This document shows positions 50,137 through 58,651 of a stretch of DNA of 64,000 bases, piece by piece (the stretch's first letter is position 1; every line of letters starts with the position of its first letter). The position numbers and the translations under genes were made by a program. Origin of the DNA: Teichococcus rhizosphaerae (GTDB lineage: Bacteria > Pseudomonadota > Alphaproteobacteria > Acetobacterales > Acetobacteraceae). The notes under the pieces were generated by a model, which was given only the letters and a program-made list of their open reading frames with translations, made no database searches and had not been told where the DNA came from. The stretch is taken from positions 24,685 to 88,684 of the forward strand of contig NZ_PDNU01000031.1 of assembly GCF_002631185.1 (NCBI RefSeq), in the 5' to 3' direction.

Positions 50137-50535
50137 GTGTTCCGTTACGATTACCTGTGGGCCCGCGAGGAGGCGAGCGGCAACCGCAGGGGGCTGAAAC
50201 AGCGCCCCAGTTGCGTCATCCTTGCTCTGGGCGCAGGCCAAGCCGTGTACTTGGCCATCAGCCACGAGCCGCCACGCGAGGGCCAGGTGGCCGTCGAGAT
50301 ACCTCCCGAGGTCAGGACCATCGCTGGGTTGGACGGGGCTAGGCAGTGGGTCGTCGTGTCGGAGTTCAACTTCGACCGCCATGGCCCCCGCCTTGTCGCC
50401 ATCCCCGGGAGACGCGGCCAGAAACGCTACGGCACCCTCCCGCCCAGCTTCTTCGAGGAGGTCAAGAGCGCCTTCCTGGCGCAGCGGAAGGCGGGAACGC
50501 AAAAGAAGGTCGACCGCACGAAGGACGCGGCCTGA
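50137..50535 (+). CDS. PemK/MazF-like toxin candidate
   Basis: 132 residues. FRYDYLWAREE, GLKQRPSCVIL, YLAISHEPP and WVVVSEFNFD follow the pattern of plasmid-maintenance PemK-like proteins (RP-C strand, IS/T-H turn), an mRNA-cleaving fold. GTG 50137 with GGAG 13 bases upstream is the first standard start; the frame stays open to 50068 and reads well (PPFDPQEILGG), so a non-standard CTG start at 50086 is possible. Plasmid context fits an addiction module, but key catalytic residues were not verified. Confidence 0.55.
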   Translation: MFRYDYLWAREEASGNRRGLKQRPSCVILALGAGQAVYLAISHEPPREGQVAVEIPPEVRTIAGLDGARQWVVVSEFNFDRHGPRLVAIPGRRGQKRYGTLPPSFFEEVKSAFLAQRKAGTQKKVDRTKDAA

Positions 50536-50640
50536 CCGTTCCGGGGATAGCGCGGATTCGTCCTCGGCATCCAACTTTGCTACGCGAAACATTGTTCGCT
50601 CACGGCACGAAAAACCGATCGACAGCTAGGTGAAGCTGAG

Positions 50641-50763
50641 CTATTTGCCGCGCCATGAACCGGACCCCTTCGATAACCGCGGCCTGACGACCAGCATCCC
50701 TTCGGGGTGCCCGTCGTCATTCTTTGTCGCGCGAGAGGGGCTTTTCCAAATCCAGGCCATCAT
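50641..50763 (-). CDS. Very small basic protein
   Basis: 40 residues starting MMAWIWKSPSRATK and ending GSGSWRGK. A near-perfect AAGGAGGA site (50769-50776) lies 5 bases before ATG 50763. No family recognised. The strong ribosome-binding site is the main evidence; the region 50536-50852 otherwise holds no gene. Confidence 0.4.
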   Translation of the reverse strand: MMAWIWKSPSRATKNDDGHPEGMLVVRPRLSKGSGSWRGK

Positions 50764-50852
50764 AGTCGTCCTCCTTCCGGGGACGCTCATGCATGCCTGA
50801 CGCACGCCCTCCTCGCGCACGTCGAACGCTGCGCCGCGAACAGGAGAGCCGC

Positions 50853-51488
50853 ATGCGCATGGTTTCCGAAGTTCCCGAAGATTCCTTCCCGCTCCACAAG
50901 GAGCTGCTCGGCCGCACCGGCGAGACAGGACCGCTGGGCGACACCGCCCGCTGCCTTGCTGCGGGCATGGTGGGCTACGTCGCCCTGAAGCCGCAGGCAA
51001 CGGCGGCCGTCATCAGGCTGTGCCAGGCGCCTCCGAGCGTCACCGTGCCGCTGGTGGCGGGAATGAAGCCGCTCAGCAAGGTCTGGGTCGAGTTCACCTG
51101 GGTCGGCGTGGAGCAGCGCTGCGGCGTCCTCGGAGGCACGCTGCGTGACGGCAGCGTCTGGGCCCGCTTCGTCCAACGCAACGGCGCCAGTCCTGCCTCC
51201 TGTCTCCCCATCGCATTGCATCGGGTCGGCAAGGCACGTCGGGTCCCGACTGACTGGCAGGCACTCCTGGACGGGCGCTGGGTGGATGACCCGGCGGCGG
51301 ACGAGCGCTGGCTTCGGTGGGTCACGCGGAAGCTCGTGATGGTGCGGCTCGACCCCGAATTCGACCCGCAAGATGCCCCGGCGCTGCTCAGCGACACCGG
51401 CATCCCCGACTTCATCGTGCTGGCCGCCGCCACGTCCCCCAGGTTCATGCCTGACATGGCGTCGGTAGTCGGCGCCGCCCGCTACTGA
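50853..51488 (+). CDS. Hypothetical protein
   Basis: 211 residues from ATG 50853, with AGGAG 6 bases ahead. Soluble, without signal peptide. Mixed alpha/beta appearance; phrases KVWVEFTWVGVEQRCGVLGG and WQALLDGRWVDDPA stand out. Weakly similar in layout to the next gene (VAGM/VAGI, a G-rich strand, then a D/W-rich loop), suggesting a tandem pair. Function unknown. Confidence 0.6.
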   Translation: MRMVSEVPEDSFPLHKELLGRTGETGPLGDTARCLAAGMVGYVALKPQATAAVIRLCQAPPSVTVPLVAGMKPLSKVWVEFTWVGVEQRCGVLGGTLRDGSVWARFVQRNGASPASCLPIALHRVGKARRVPTDWQALLDGRWVDDPAADERWLRWVTRKLVMVRLDPEFDPQDAPALLSDTGIPDFIVLAAATSPRFMPDMASVVGAARY

Positions 51489-51574
51489 GCCTTCCGGCCG
51501 GGTGCATCGCCCGGTCGGGTCCATCCCCCTCCACGACATTTCGCAACGCGCCTCTCAGGCGCGAAGGAGAAGCC

Positions 51575-52222
51575 ATGTCCGCATCCCAGGCAAGCACGAA
51601 GTCCTTCGACCTCGTCCACCATCTCCTCACTACCCGCAGCACTGGCCGCATCGCCGAGGTCGCCATGCGGCTCCGCAAGCAGGAACGCATTCTCCCCATC
51701 GTGCTGAAGGAGGACATCGCGACCTTCCCGGCGAACATGATGGCCCGTGGAGCTACGGCTTTCATGCTGAAGGCCGTCGCAGGCATCTGGATGCCGACAA
51801 AGTGCATCCTCGTGCAGCTCCCGCTGGGCACTGGCGCCCTGGGCGTGTTCGCCGAGGTGCGGGAGGACGGCACAGTTGACGTGTTCCGGCTCCAGTCGGA
51901 CGGCGTGAATGTTCGGGATTGCCCGTTCACCACTCACCTGACGCCCGCCGACCCTAGGCCTGTCTTCCGCTGGGACCGGCTCTGGGCAGGCAAACCGCTG
52001 TTCGACGATGGTAAGCGTTGGGGGAAGTGGGCTGAGGCAAGCATGCGACTGACCTGTCATGACAAGCGCCTGACGGTTCCGGCCGTCCAGCGGTGGGCGG
52101 AGGAAGCCGTCCTCCACGACCTCTTCGCGCTGGCTCTCGCCCTGTCCCTCATCGGCACGCGCAGCATCGCCCTCGTTCGGCCGGACGGCTCGAACATCCC
52201 GATGGACGGTGGGCACGCCTGA
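51575..52222 (+). CDS. Hypothetical protein
   Basis: 215 residues; GAAGGAGAAGCC precedes ATG 51575. Soluble, no signal peptide. Contains LPIVLKEDIATFP, LGVFAEVREDGTVDVFRLQ and a C-terminal hydrophobic helix (LFALALALSLIGTRSIALV). Possible distant relative of the preceding gene. A terminator follows directly. Function unknown. Confidence 0.6.
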   Translation: MSASQASTKSFDLVHHLLTTRSTGRIAEVAMRLRKQERILPIVLKEDIATFPANMMARGATAFMLKAVAGIWMPTKCILVQLPLGTGALGVFAEVREDGTVDVFRLQSDGVNVRDCPFTTHLTPADPRPVFRWDRLWAGKPLFDDGKRWGKWAEASMRLTCHDKRLTVPAVQRWAEEAVLHDLFALALALSLIGTRSIALVRPDGSNIPMDGGHA

Positions 52223-52230
52223 CCAATTCC

Positions 52231-52251
52231 GGCGCGGGCTTGTCCCGCGCC
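52231..52251 (+). terminator. Hairpin terminator
   Basis: 8-bp perfect stem GGCGCGGG / CCCGCGCC with loop CTTGT, 8 bases after the stop of the gene at 51575. No strong T-run. Confidence 0.55.
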
Positions 52252-52315
52252 GCCCATAGCAATGGGCTCTCTGGCTTCCCCAACATGACAGTGTCGCTGG
52301 CTCGAGGAGGTGACC

Positions 52316-52411
52316 ATGCACAACGTTCACCGGGACGGCGCCAGGCGCACCTCCCTCTACGCTACGCTCATCGCAGCTGGCCCGCCAACCAGCTACCTAG
52401 CGGTTACCTAG
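52316..52411 (+). CDS. Possible 31-residue peptide
   Basis: ATG 52316 is preceded by GAGGAGGTGA (52303-52312), an excellent ribosome-binding site. The frame encodes a short basic peptide (MHNVHRDGARRTSLYATLIA) ending at TAG 52409. A tandem TACCTAGCGG pair spans its stop. Could be a leader peptide, but nothing lies immediately downstream on this strand. Confidence 0.3.
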   Translation: MHNVHRDGARRTSLYATLIAAGPPTSYLAVT

Positions 52412-52521
52412 CGGGCACTCTTTCCGAGGCGAAGCTGTGAGGGGCAACTGCAACAACCAGGGCTACACCTCTGGGATTGTTCCTGCCGCTTGGTCTGCCT
52501 CGAAGCTTAGTAACGTGCTGG

Positions 52522-52788
52522 TCAGCCGGGGCGCATCATCCGCGCCATCTGCTCCATCTGCTCTGCCTCGGCACGCCTGCGCTCCACCGCCTCGCTGAGC
52601 AAGTCCGGCAGGGCGGACATGACGCGGTCCGGAATACGCCGGTCACCGCGGACCCACATCCTCACCAGTCGCGGCGTGACGTCGAGATCGACAGCCAACG
52701 GGGTCTGCCAGTCGCGGCCGTAGAGTGCCCGCCCGACCTCAACAAGGCGCTTGGCGTTTCCGTCGTCGGTGTTCTCGCCTTCGTCCAT
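52522..52788 (-). CDS. Small helix-turn-helix DNA-binding protein
   Basis: 88 residues from ATG 52788 with GGGAG 5 bases ahead (ATG 52800 also possible). The segment WQTPLAVDLDVTPRLVRMWV followed by RGDRRIPDRV has the shape of an XRE-like helix-turn-helix with recognition helix PRLVRMWV. Acidic N-terminus; C-terminus a charged helix ending MARMMRPG. Probably a plasmid or phage regulator. Confidence 0.6.
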   Translation of the reverse strand: MDEGENTDDGNAKRLVEVGRALYGRDWQTPLAVDLDVTPRLVRMWVRGDRRIPDRVMSALPDLLSEAVERRRAEAEQMEQMARMMRPG

Positions 52789-52837
52789 CGTCTCCCCCAT
52801 CCCCGCTCGGGCACCGCATTCATCGGACGTGCGCTGG

Positions 52838-53152
52838 TCAGCCCTGGTTGTGGCCCCGGCGTATTCGCTGCTGCTCCCGCTGCGCCTCAAAGGCACGATT
52901 GAACCCCCGCAGCGAGACAGCCGCATCCTTCGGCGACACTCTGCCCTCATACGGCAGATACCGGAGCGCGTCGTACAGCGCTTCCCACATGTCCATGCCG
53001 CCCATCGAGACGCAGATGAGTTCGGCGTTGCCGGGCAGGCTGCGACCGATGTAGGCGCGGGCCGCGCGCAGGCCACGGATGGTCACAGGATAGGTCCGGC
53101 GGTGTTTTCCACCGATGCTGACGGTGAGCATGTTGTCCGTCTCTGTCATCAT
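52838..53152 (-). CDS. Hypothetical small protein
   Basis: 104 residues, GGGGAGAGCG before ATG 53152. Beta-rich start (NMLTVSIGGKHRRTYPVTIRG) and a helical end (NRAFEAQREQQRIRRG). Contains MGGMDMWEALYDALRYLPYE. No family recognised. Part of a leftward trio with the HTH gene and the gene at 53209. Confidence 0.55.
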   Translation of the reverse strand: MMTETDNMLTVSIGGKHRRTYPVTIRGLRAARAYIGRSLPGNAELICVSMGGMDMWEALYDALRYLPYEGRVSPKDAAVSLRGFNRAFEAQREQQRIRRGHNQG

Positions 53153-53208
53153 CGCTCTCCCCTTGGCGCCGAGGACTGCACTCTCGGCGCCCATCCGGAT
53201 CGTTGGCT

Positions 53209-53679
53209 TTAGACCTCGAAGGCGGCCTTGGCGGCCTCGAGCTCGGCGACCTTCTCCTCTCGCCAGCGAGTGAGCCGCTCCCGCACCTCGGCCCGATCAT
53301 CGGCGTTCAGTTCGTCGAAGACGCCCTCGGCATAGAGCTCGATGAGGGCCGCGGCGTCAGTGCCGGGCAGCTCGCCGTCGCCGACCCTCAGCGCGCCGCC
53401 GGTGACGGCGATGTGGTCGAGAGCGCCATCGATGCACTCGGACACGACCCAGGCCACCGAGACCTCGACTTCGCGGACCGTGTATCGGTCGAGATCGCCG
53501 AGCACGTGGAGCCAGTTCTCGGCGCCCTCGGCGTAGACCAGCTCGCCGTCGACCAGGTTCACGGTGCCTGGGCCGTAGCCGATGTCACGCAGGTGAGCCA
53601 GCACGGCTTCGGCAGGGGTGTCGCCTTTGTGGACGCCGCAGTCCTGGCCGGGAACACGGACGGTGTAGGTGTTGGACAT
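53209..53679 (-). CDS. Hypothetical acidic protein
   Basis: 156 residues, GAGAG before ATG 53679. Soluble and acidic (TPAEAVLAHLRDIGYGPG; ELYAEGVFDELNADDRAEVR), ending in a charged helix. No family recognised. First gene of the leftward trio; a perfect palindrome 43 bases upstream may be its operator. Confidence 0.6.
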   Translation of the reverse strand: MSNTYTVRVPGQDCGVHKGDTPAEAVLAHLRDIGYGPGTVNLVDGELVYAEGAENWLHVLGDLDRYTVREVEVSVAWVVSECIDGALDHIAVTGGALRVGDGELPGTDAAALIELYAEGVFDELNADDRAEVRERLTRWREEKVAELEAAKAAFEV

Positions 53680-53721
53680 CACTTGCTCTCCCAAGGGCAG
53701 TTGGCTGGGGTACCGCCCTCT

Positions 53722-53741
53722 TGTTCCTAACACTAGGAACA
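53722..53741. promoter_or_regulatory. Perfect 20-bp palindrome (operator candidate)
   Basis: TGTTCCTA-ACAC-TAGGAACA, located between the divergent genes starting at 53679 and 53925. The compact shape fits a dimeric HTH repressor such as the one encoded at 52522. Confidence 0.6.
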
Positions 53742-53924
53742 GGAAATCGCCGATCGCAAGGGAATTGACCTCGACGGCACCCATTTTGTTGGGTAAGTAG
53801 GGTTCTGCATCCGACATTGGACGACAAATGCCATCCCTAACCCGCATATGCCCTTGCCCTGCAGGGGCCACTCAGGACTGACCGAGGGCGGGTGCCGTCC
53901 TCGCTTGCTCGGAAGGGGATGGCG

Positions 53925-55508
53925 ATGAGCGATGACATCGGCGAGGGCCTCGAAGTCGAGGCATACGACGGGGAGACCGAGGCGGCAGCCGAGGCTGTGG
54001 CGCGGCGGCCGTGGCTCACGTGGACGGCTGACCAGGTGCGGGCGCGGGACCCACTGACCTTGTGGCGCTTGCTGCCGCCTGGCGCAATGTGGGACCGCTT
54101 CCGGCCGGTGCTCGACGAGATGCGCCTGAGTGTGGCCGCCCTGCTCGCCCGGGCTGAGGCCGCGCAACCCGGTGGGGAGTATGAGAGCGAGGTGACGGTC
54201 GCGCGGCTGGGAGACGCCACCGGTTGGCGCCGCTGCGCCCGGTTGGCGCGGCAGGTCACCCAAGGGGGTGGCGGCGATCGTGGGCCGGTGGCGCACCAGC
54301 GGGCGGTCGACTTGCGCGCGACGTGCTTCTGGGTGGCCATCGCGCAGGGTGACTCGTGGAGCCGTATCCCCCTGCTCTCCATGCTGGCCGACGTCGACTA
54401 TGCCGACCGCCCGGAGCACTACGCCGAGCTGCTGTCGCAGCTCGCGACCGAGCTTCCGGACACACCCGACCCGACCACCGGTGCAATTGCCCTCGGCCTG
54501 CCGCGTCCCGATCCAGTTGGCGGCGCGAAGCCTGGCTCGGCGCCTGCGCGCCCTACCGGCGCCGAGGCGCTGCGGGCGGCGTTGGACGATGCCGCGGCCA
54601 GTCCCGGCTGGGCGCGGGTGATTGTGGGCCCCTTCGACCCTGCATCGCTCCCGTCGCACCTGCGCCGGTACGGCGAAGCCCTTGCGAAGCCGCTGCGGGT
54701 GCGAGAGTGGCCGGACCCGGAGCGCCTGCGCGAGCAGCTCCTCGCCGAGTTCCCTTGGTGCCACGAGGCAGTGGACCGCATCTGCTCCGACCTTTCGCTG
54801 GCCCGGCGCATCGGCGGCCAAGCCGTTCGACTGGCACCAACGGTGCTCATCGGGCGCCCGGGCGCCGGGAAGAGCAGGCTTGCGCTTCGGCTTGCGGAGC
54901 TGGTGTCAGCAGGGCACGGCCCCCGCTACACCACGGCGACTGGCGCGGGCATGAGCGACAATCGCTTCCTGGCCGGGACTGCGAAGGGGTGGGCAACGGC
55001 GGAACCTGGATGGGTGGCCAAGTCTCTCGCAGAAACGCGGTTCGCCAATCCAACGCTGGTTGTCGATGAATTGGACAAGGTCGGCGGCAACGAGATGAAC
55101 GGGCGGCCCCAGCACACCCTCATCAGCCTCACGGAGCCGTCCACGGCGAAGCGGGTCACCGACGAAGGGCTGGGCGCCGTCCTCGACACCAGCCGGTGCA
55201 CATGGCTGTTCACGGCCAACGACCGGCGGGGCATTGACCCGGTCCTCAGGGCCCGGCTTCGTTTCCTCGAGGTGCCTCTGCCGCGCCCCGAGGACTACGC
55301 GGTGCTGCTCCACGGCATCTGCCGCGATCTCGCCAAGGAGTTCGGCGGCGCCGGTACGGACGTCCTGCCCGAGCTGATGCCCGAGGTAGCCGACGCTTTG
55401 GAGAGCGGGTTCCGGTCCGGGCGCCTGTCCGCTCGCGGCTTGGCGAAGCTGGTCCGGCGCGCCATCGAAGGCGCCGCCGAGGCTGAGGCCGCTCAGCCCC
55501 GGCACTGA
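53925..55508 (+). CDS. AAA+ family ATPase
   Basis: 527 residues; GGAAGGGG precedes ATG 53925. The N-terminal 250 residues are unique. The AAA+ core has Walker A GRPGAGKS (310-317), Walker B LVVDELDK (about 378), sensor-1-like WLFTAND and an arginine-finger region RGIDPVLRARLRF. Layout recalls the Lon/ClpX branch, but no protease or zinc-finger domain is present. In a plasmid/phage setting it may remodel protein complexes; substrate unknown. Confidence 0.8.
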   Translation: MSDDIGEGLEVEAYDGETEAAAEAVARRPWLTWTADQVRARDPLTLWRLLPPGAMWDRFRPVLDEMRLSVAALLARAEAAQPGGEYESEVTVARLGDATGWRRCARLARQVTQGGGGDRGPVAHQRAVDLRATCFWVAIAQGDSWSRIPLLSMLADVDYADRPEHYAELLSQLATELPDTPDPTTGAIALGLPRPDPVGGAKPGSAPARPTGAEALRAALDDAAASPGWARVIVGPFDPASLPSHLRRYGEALAKPLRVREWPDPERLREQLLAEFPWCHEAVDRICSDLSLARRIGGQAVRLAPTVLIGRPGAGKSRLALRLAELVSAGHGPRYTTATGAGMSDNRFLAGTAKGWATAEPGWVAKSLAETRFANPTLVVDELDKVGGNEMNGRPQHTLISLTEPSTAKRVTDEGLGAVLDTSRCTWLFTANDRRGIDPVLRARLRFLEVPLPRPEDYAVLLHGICRDLAKEFGGAGTDVLPELMPEVADALESGFRSGRLSARGLAKLVRRAIEGAAEAEAAQPRH

Positions 55509-55512
55509 TGCC

Positions 55513-56175
55513 TCAGCCGCGGACGGGTGCCCGGGCCACGATGCGGAGCATCTCCCGGCGCACGAGGTGCGGAATAACCCGCCCGGCGGCCTCGCGGCCG
55601 GTGCGGACGAACGCCATCCGCTTGGGGTAGCGGGCCTGCTGCTCCAGTGCGACGAGCAGGATGAGGCGCCCGCGGCCAGCCCTGCCTCGGGCACGCCGAT
55701 AGACGCCGTACTGCCCCTGGCCGCCGCCCCATCGGCCCCCAGGGCGGCCGACGAAGACCAACTTTTGCCGCAGCAGCCGGGGAACGGTGCCGCGGTTCAA
55801 TCCACCGAAGCCGTTGGTCCGCTGGCGGATGGGAACGGCCCACGACTTCCGGCCGACGTCGGAAGGGCGCGCCACACCGCCTCGCTCTTGCTTCTGGCCA
55901 AGGGCATTGAGGCGCCGCTGGAAACCAGGGTCGGAATGGCCCAGGAAGACCGTGGCGGTGGCCGTGGGCGCGGGGGTCGCCTTCTTCACCTGCACGGCCC
56001 TGAGCACGCCTGGCGTCGGTCGGTCGAAGACCATCCGCATATGCTCCTGGACCTTCGCCCGCGCCTCGAAGGCGGCGTCGTTCGCCGCGGACGCCGCGGC
56101 GGCCGGGAGCACGGTCCGGAACGCCTTCAGGCGGGCGCCGGACGAAGGGGACATGCGGATGGTCGCGCTAATCAT
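55513..56175 (-). CDS. Phage-tail-like protein (possible gp10-type)
   Basis: 220 residues. The start ARLKAFRTVLPAAAASAAND, then VQEHMRMVFDRPTPGVLRAV with a VQVKKA strand, resembles a family of phage minor tail or tail-completion proteins (Ala-rich helix, VFDRPTP). C-terminal region basic with RRARGRAGRGRL and LLVALEQQ. Convergent with the AAA+ gene, 5 bases apart. No other structural phage gene was seen, so it is probably an isolated remnant or cargo. Confidence 0.5.
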   Translation of the reverse strand: MISATIRMSPSSGARLKAFRTVLPAAAASAANDAAFEARAKVQEHMRMVFDRPTPGVLRAVQVKKATPAPTATATVFLGHSDPGFQRRLNALGQKQERGGVARPSDVGRKSWAVPIRQRTNGFGGLNRGTVPRLLRQKLVFVGRPGGRWGGGQGQYGVYRRARGRAGRGRLILLVALEQQARYPKRMAFVRTGREAAGRVIPHLVRREMLRIVARAPVRG

Positions 56176-56225
56176 GCCCCGACCCTACGCGCCCCCCACG
56201 CACTGCTCCGAGCGCCACGGTAACG

Positions 56226-56534
56226 GTGCAGGTGCAGGGATACGTGCCTTGGTCCGGGCCATACCCAGCACCCTGGGCCACGACCTGGGCCGGGGGCGAC
56301 AGCCCCTTTTCTTGCTCGGATATAGGACATCAGGGCCGAATCACGGCTAAGTGCCGGTCGTATAACGATTTTTGTCCCAGGAAGCCCTCGCGCGCGACGG
56401 GTACGTTCAGGTGCGAGGGAGCATGTTCTGGTCCGGGCCATGACTCTGTGCTGGGGCGCAGCCCCTTTCTTTGGATATAGGATATCAAGACCGATTTAAT
56501 GCTAAGTGCCTATAGATGAAGGATTTCTTGTTCG
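56226..56534. repeat. Duplicated non-coding element
   Basis: Two imperfect direct copies about 154-179 bases apart. Shared blocks: GGTCCGGGCCAT (56251 and 56430), AGCCCCTTT, GGATATAGGA(C/T)ATCA (56319 and 56473), GCTAAGTGCC (56346 and 56501). Copy B carries a promoter-like TTGGAT-N18-TTTAAT (56471-56500). The whole stretch 56176-56640 holds no other gene. Confidence 0.65.
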
Positions 56535-56640
56535 GCAAGGATTGGCGCCGGAATCCTTGCTTTCTTGCCCGCCGCTCCCGGACACTGAAGGCACCCTACC
56601 GGTGAACCCCCACCGGCGCTACCGAGAGCAGTCCCGGCCG

Positions 56641-58503
56641 ATGCCCACCGCCCCAAAGCAGTACCACCTGCGCCCACGCGCACGCACCGCCCCCGAGGGC
56701 GCCGGTGCGTGGCCCGGCGCGACATACCCCGACTGCACGGTGTCCCCATCCTTGGCGGACGCCGCGACCCTCAAGGATTTCGAGGTCCCCGTCGACCCTC
56801 GCACGTGGCTCGAGGCGCCGCCGAGCTGGACGCCGTCCCAGCTCGCCGTGAACCTGGCCCTGGCCGGGATGTGGATCCTCGGCGCCCGCGACTGCTCCGC
56901 AAGGTGGTTCGCCATCCGCTGCGCCGTTCCGCAGCGGGAGCTGAAGGCCGCGCTGGCAACCGCGGCTCGCGGCCCGGGCCATCCCATGGCGCGGCTCGAG
57001 GGGAATAAAGTCGTCCTCGAGCGCGCAGACCTCGGCCTGCGCGCCCCGGCGGCCTTCTGGCGGTTCGACGTCCACATGCTGGCGCGGGCACGGAGCGCAC
57101 AGGGCGCCCGCGCTTGGCTCTTGTACGCGCAAGCGGCCGCATCGAAGCGCAGAGAGTTCACGCTCCACCTGACGACCGTCGAGATCCGCAAGGCCCTCGC
57201 CCTGCGCGACAAGATGGATCCGATGCCGGTGCTACGCTTGGCCGCCGCCGCGCTTGGTGACGCCGAGGTGGCGGCTTTCAATGGCCATCGCCTGCTAACG
57301 GCCGAGACGCCGGATGGCGTCGTCATCGCGGCGCCGCGTACCGCCTTCCGGACGCGCTGGATGCCGCCGCATGTTCTCGGCAGGTTCGGCGTCTACGATG
57401 GCAAGGTTGGGCACCTTGATGTCGGCGTGGGCAGGACGGAGAGCCTGCGAGCGTGGCTCGGCGCCCTCGAGGAGAAGGGACTGAAGGGCCACTTCGGCGC
57501 GGCGAAGGGGCTGTGGCTGGCCGTTGTCAGCGCAGCCGACGAAGGAATTGAGAGCCCTGTCCCTGGCTACTCCACCACCCAGCTCCGTGCGGCGCTGGCA
57601 CGCGTGGGGGCCACCAAGGCCTTCGATGGCTTCGTGGATCACCTTGTCAAGCTGGCGGGCGCCCAGCCCGGCGCACCGGCGCCGCTGCCATGGATGGTCA
57701 GCGGCAAGGATTCGAAGGCACTTGCAGCGGCCCGCCTGGCGCGCGCCAAAGGCGAGCCGCGCGTCGATGTCGGGCCGGTCGTGCTGGTGCCGTACGTGGC
57801 CCCGACCCGGCATCTCACCACCGTCGACGACACGTACATCGCGCGCGCCATCCGCGACCGGCTCGAGTGGCGGAATGCGTCTGCATACCCTGAGGCGACC
57901 GCATTCATCCGCCGCGTCCTGGAGCTCCTGTGGCAGCCGATTAAGGCCGAGGACGACACGCCCAACGGAGATATCGCGCGCCTGCAGGCGACCGCGCGGC
58001 GGGACTTCTACGACGATTACGCGCTGCGCGACACCATCTCGTGGGTATGGCAGATCCATGAGGACGAGCTGCTCCCCCTCTCCGACGCCTGGAACTCGGC
58101 CGAGGGTGGCATTACCCGCCGCAATAAGAACCAGACCGTCTGGGTGTGGGACATCCTCGGCGACGTTGCGTCGATTTGGTCCGAGGCGGTGTACCAGGCG
58201 ACGAGCCGTGCTCCAGGGCGCGGCAGGGCGCTTGGGTTCAGCCTCGGGGCCACGTCCGCAGATGACGAGCCCAAGCGCAAGCCCACCACGGCGAAAGTCC
58301 GCGCCGAACGCCGTGCCGAGGTCGAGCGGCTCCGGGCCAAGGCCGCCGCGCGGGTCGCGGCCGAAGAGGCGGCCGCGCAGGTGGAGCGGGTGCGCCGCGA
58401 TGCCGAAGCCAGGAGCCGCGCCGAGGCGGCCGAGCAGGCCGCTGCGGCGCCGGTGCTTCAGTGCGACCCGGACGGCCCGGAAGACCGGGAGATTCCTTGG
58501 TAG
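56641..58503 (+). CDS. Large hypothetical protein, possible replication initiator
   Basis: 620 residues from ATG 56641 (the frame is open back to GTG 56506 inside the repeat). Central region PAAFWRFDVHMLARARS, ARAWLLYAQAAASKRREFTL, TTVEIRKALALRDKMDPMPV reads like the winged-helix part of plasmid Rep proteins, but conserved family motifs are not certain. The C-terminal 100 residues are an Ala/Arg/Glu coiled coil. Repeats upstream would suit an iteron role. No known family claimed. Confidence 0.6.
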   Translation: MPTAPKQYHLRPRARTAPEGAGAWPGATYPDCTVSPSLADAATLKDFEVPVDPRTWLEAPPSWTPSQLAVNLALAGMWILGARDCSARWFAIRCAVPQRELKAALATAARGPGHPMARLEGNKVVLERADLGLRAPAAFWRFDVHMLARARSAQGARAWLLYAQAAASKRREFTLHLTTVEIRKALALRDKMDPMPVLRLAAAALGDAEVAAFNGHRLLTAETPDGVVIAAPRTAFRTRWMPPHVLGRFGVYDGKVGHLDVGVGRTESLRAWLGALEEKGLKGHFGAAKGLWLAVVSAADEGIESPVPGYSTTQLRAALARVGATKAFDGFVDHLVKLAGAQPGAPAPLPWMVSGKDSKALAAARLARAKGEPRVDVGPVVLVPYVAPTRHLTTVDDTYIARAIRDRLEWRNASAYPEATAFIRRVLELLWQPIKAEDDTPNGDIARLQATARRDFYDDYALRDTISWVWQIHEDELLPLSDAWNSAEGGITRRNKNQTVWVWDILGDVASIWSEAVYQATSRAPGRGRALGFSLGATSADDEPKRKPTTAKVRAERRAEVERLRAKAAARVAAEEAAAQVERVRRDAEARSRAEAAEQAAAAPVLQCDPDGPEDREIPW

Positions 58504-58651
58504 CATGTCGCCAATGAAAAGAAGCGCCGGGTAGTCAAGGATAAAGTGGCTCCGGCGCCTTGCGATCGCGGGTGTGAATTGTCCACGTCCATGTTGGGCG
58601 TGTTGAAAGCACCAATAGACACGGCCTCCAAACCCCTGGGGGAGCAACGTC

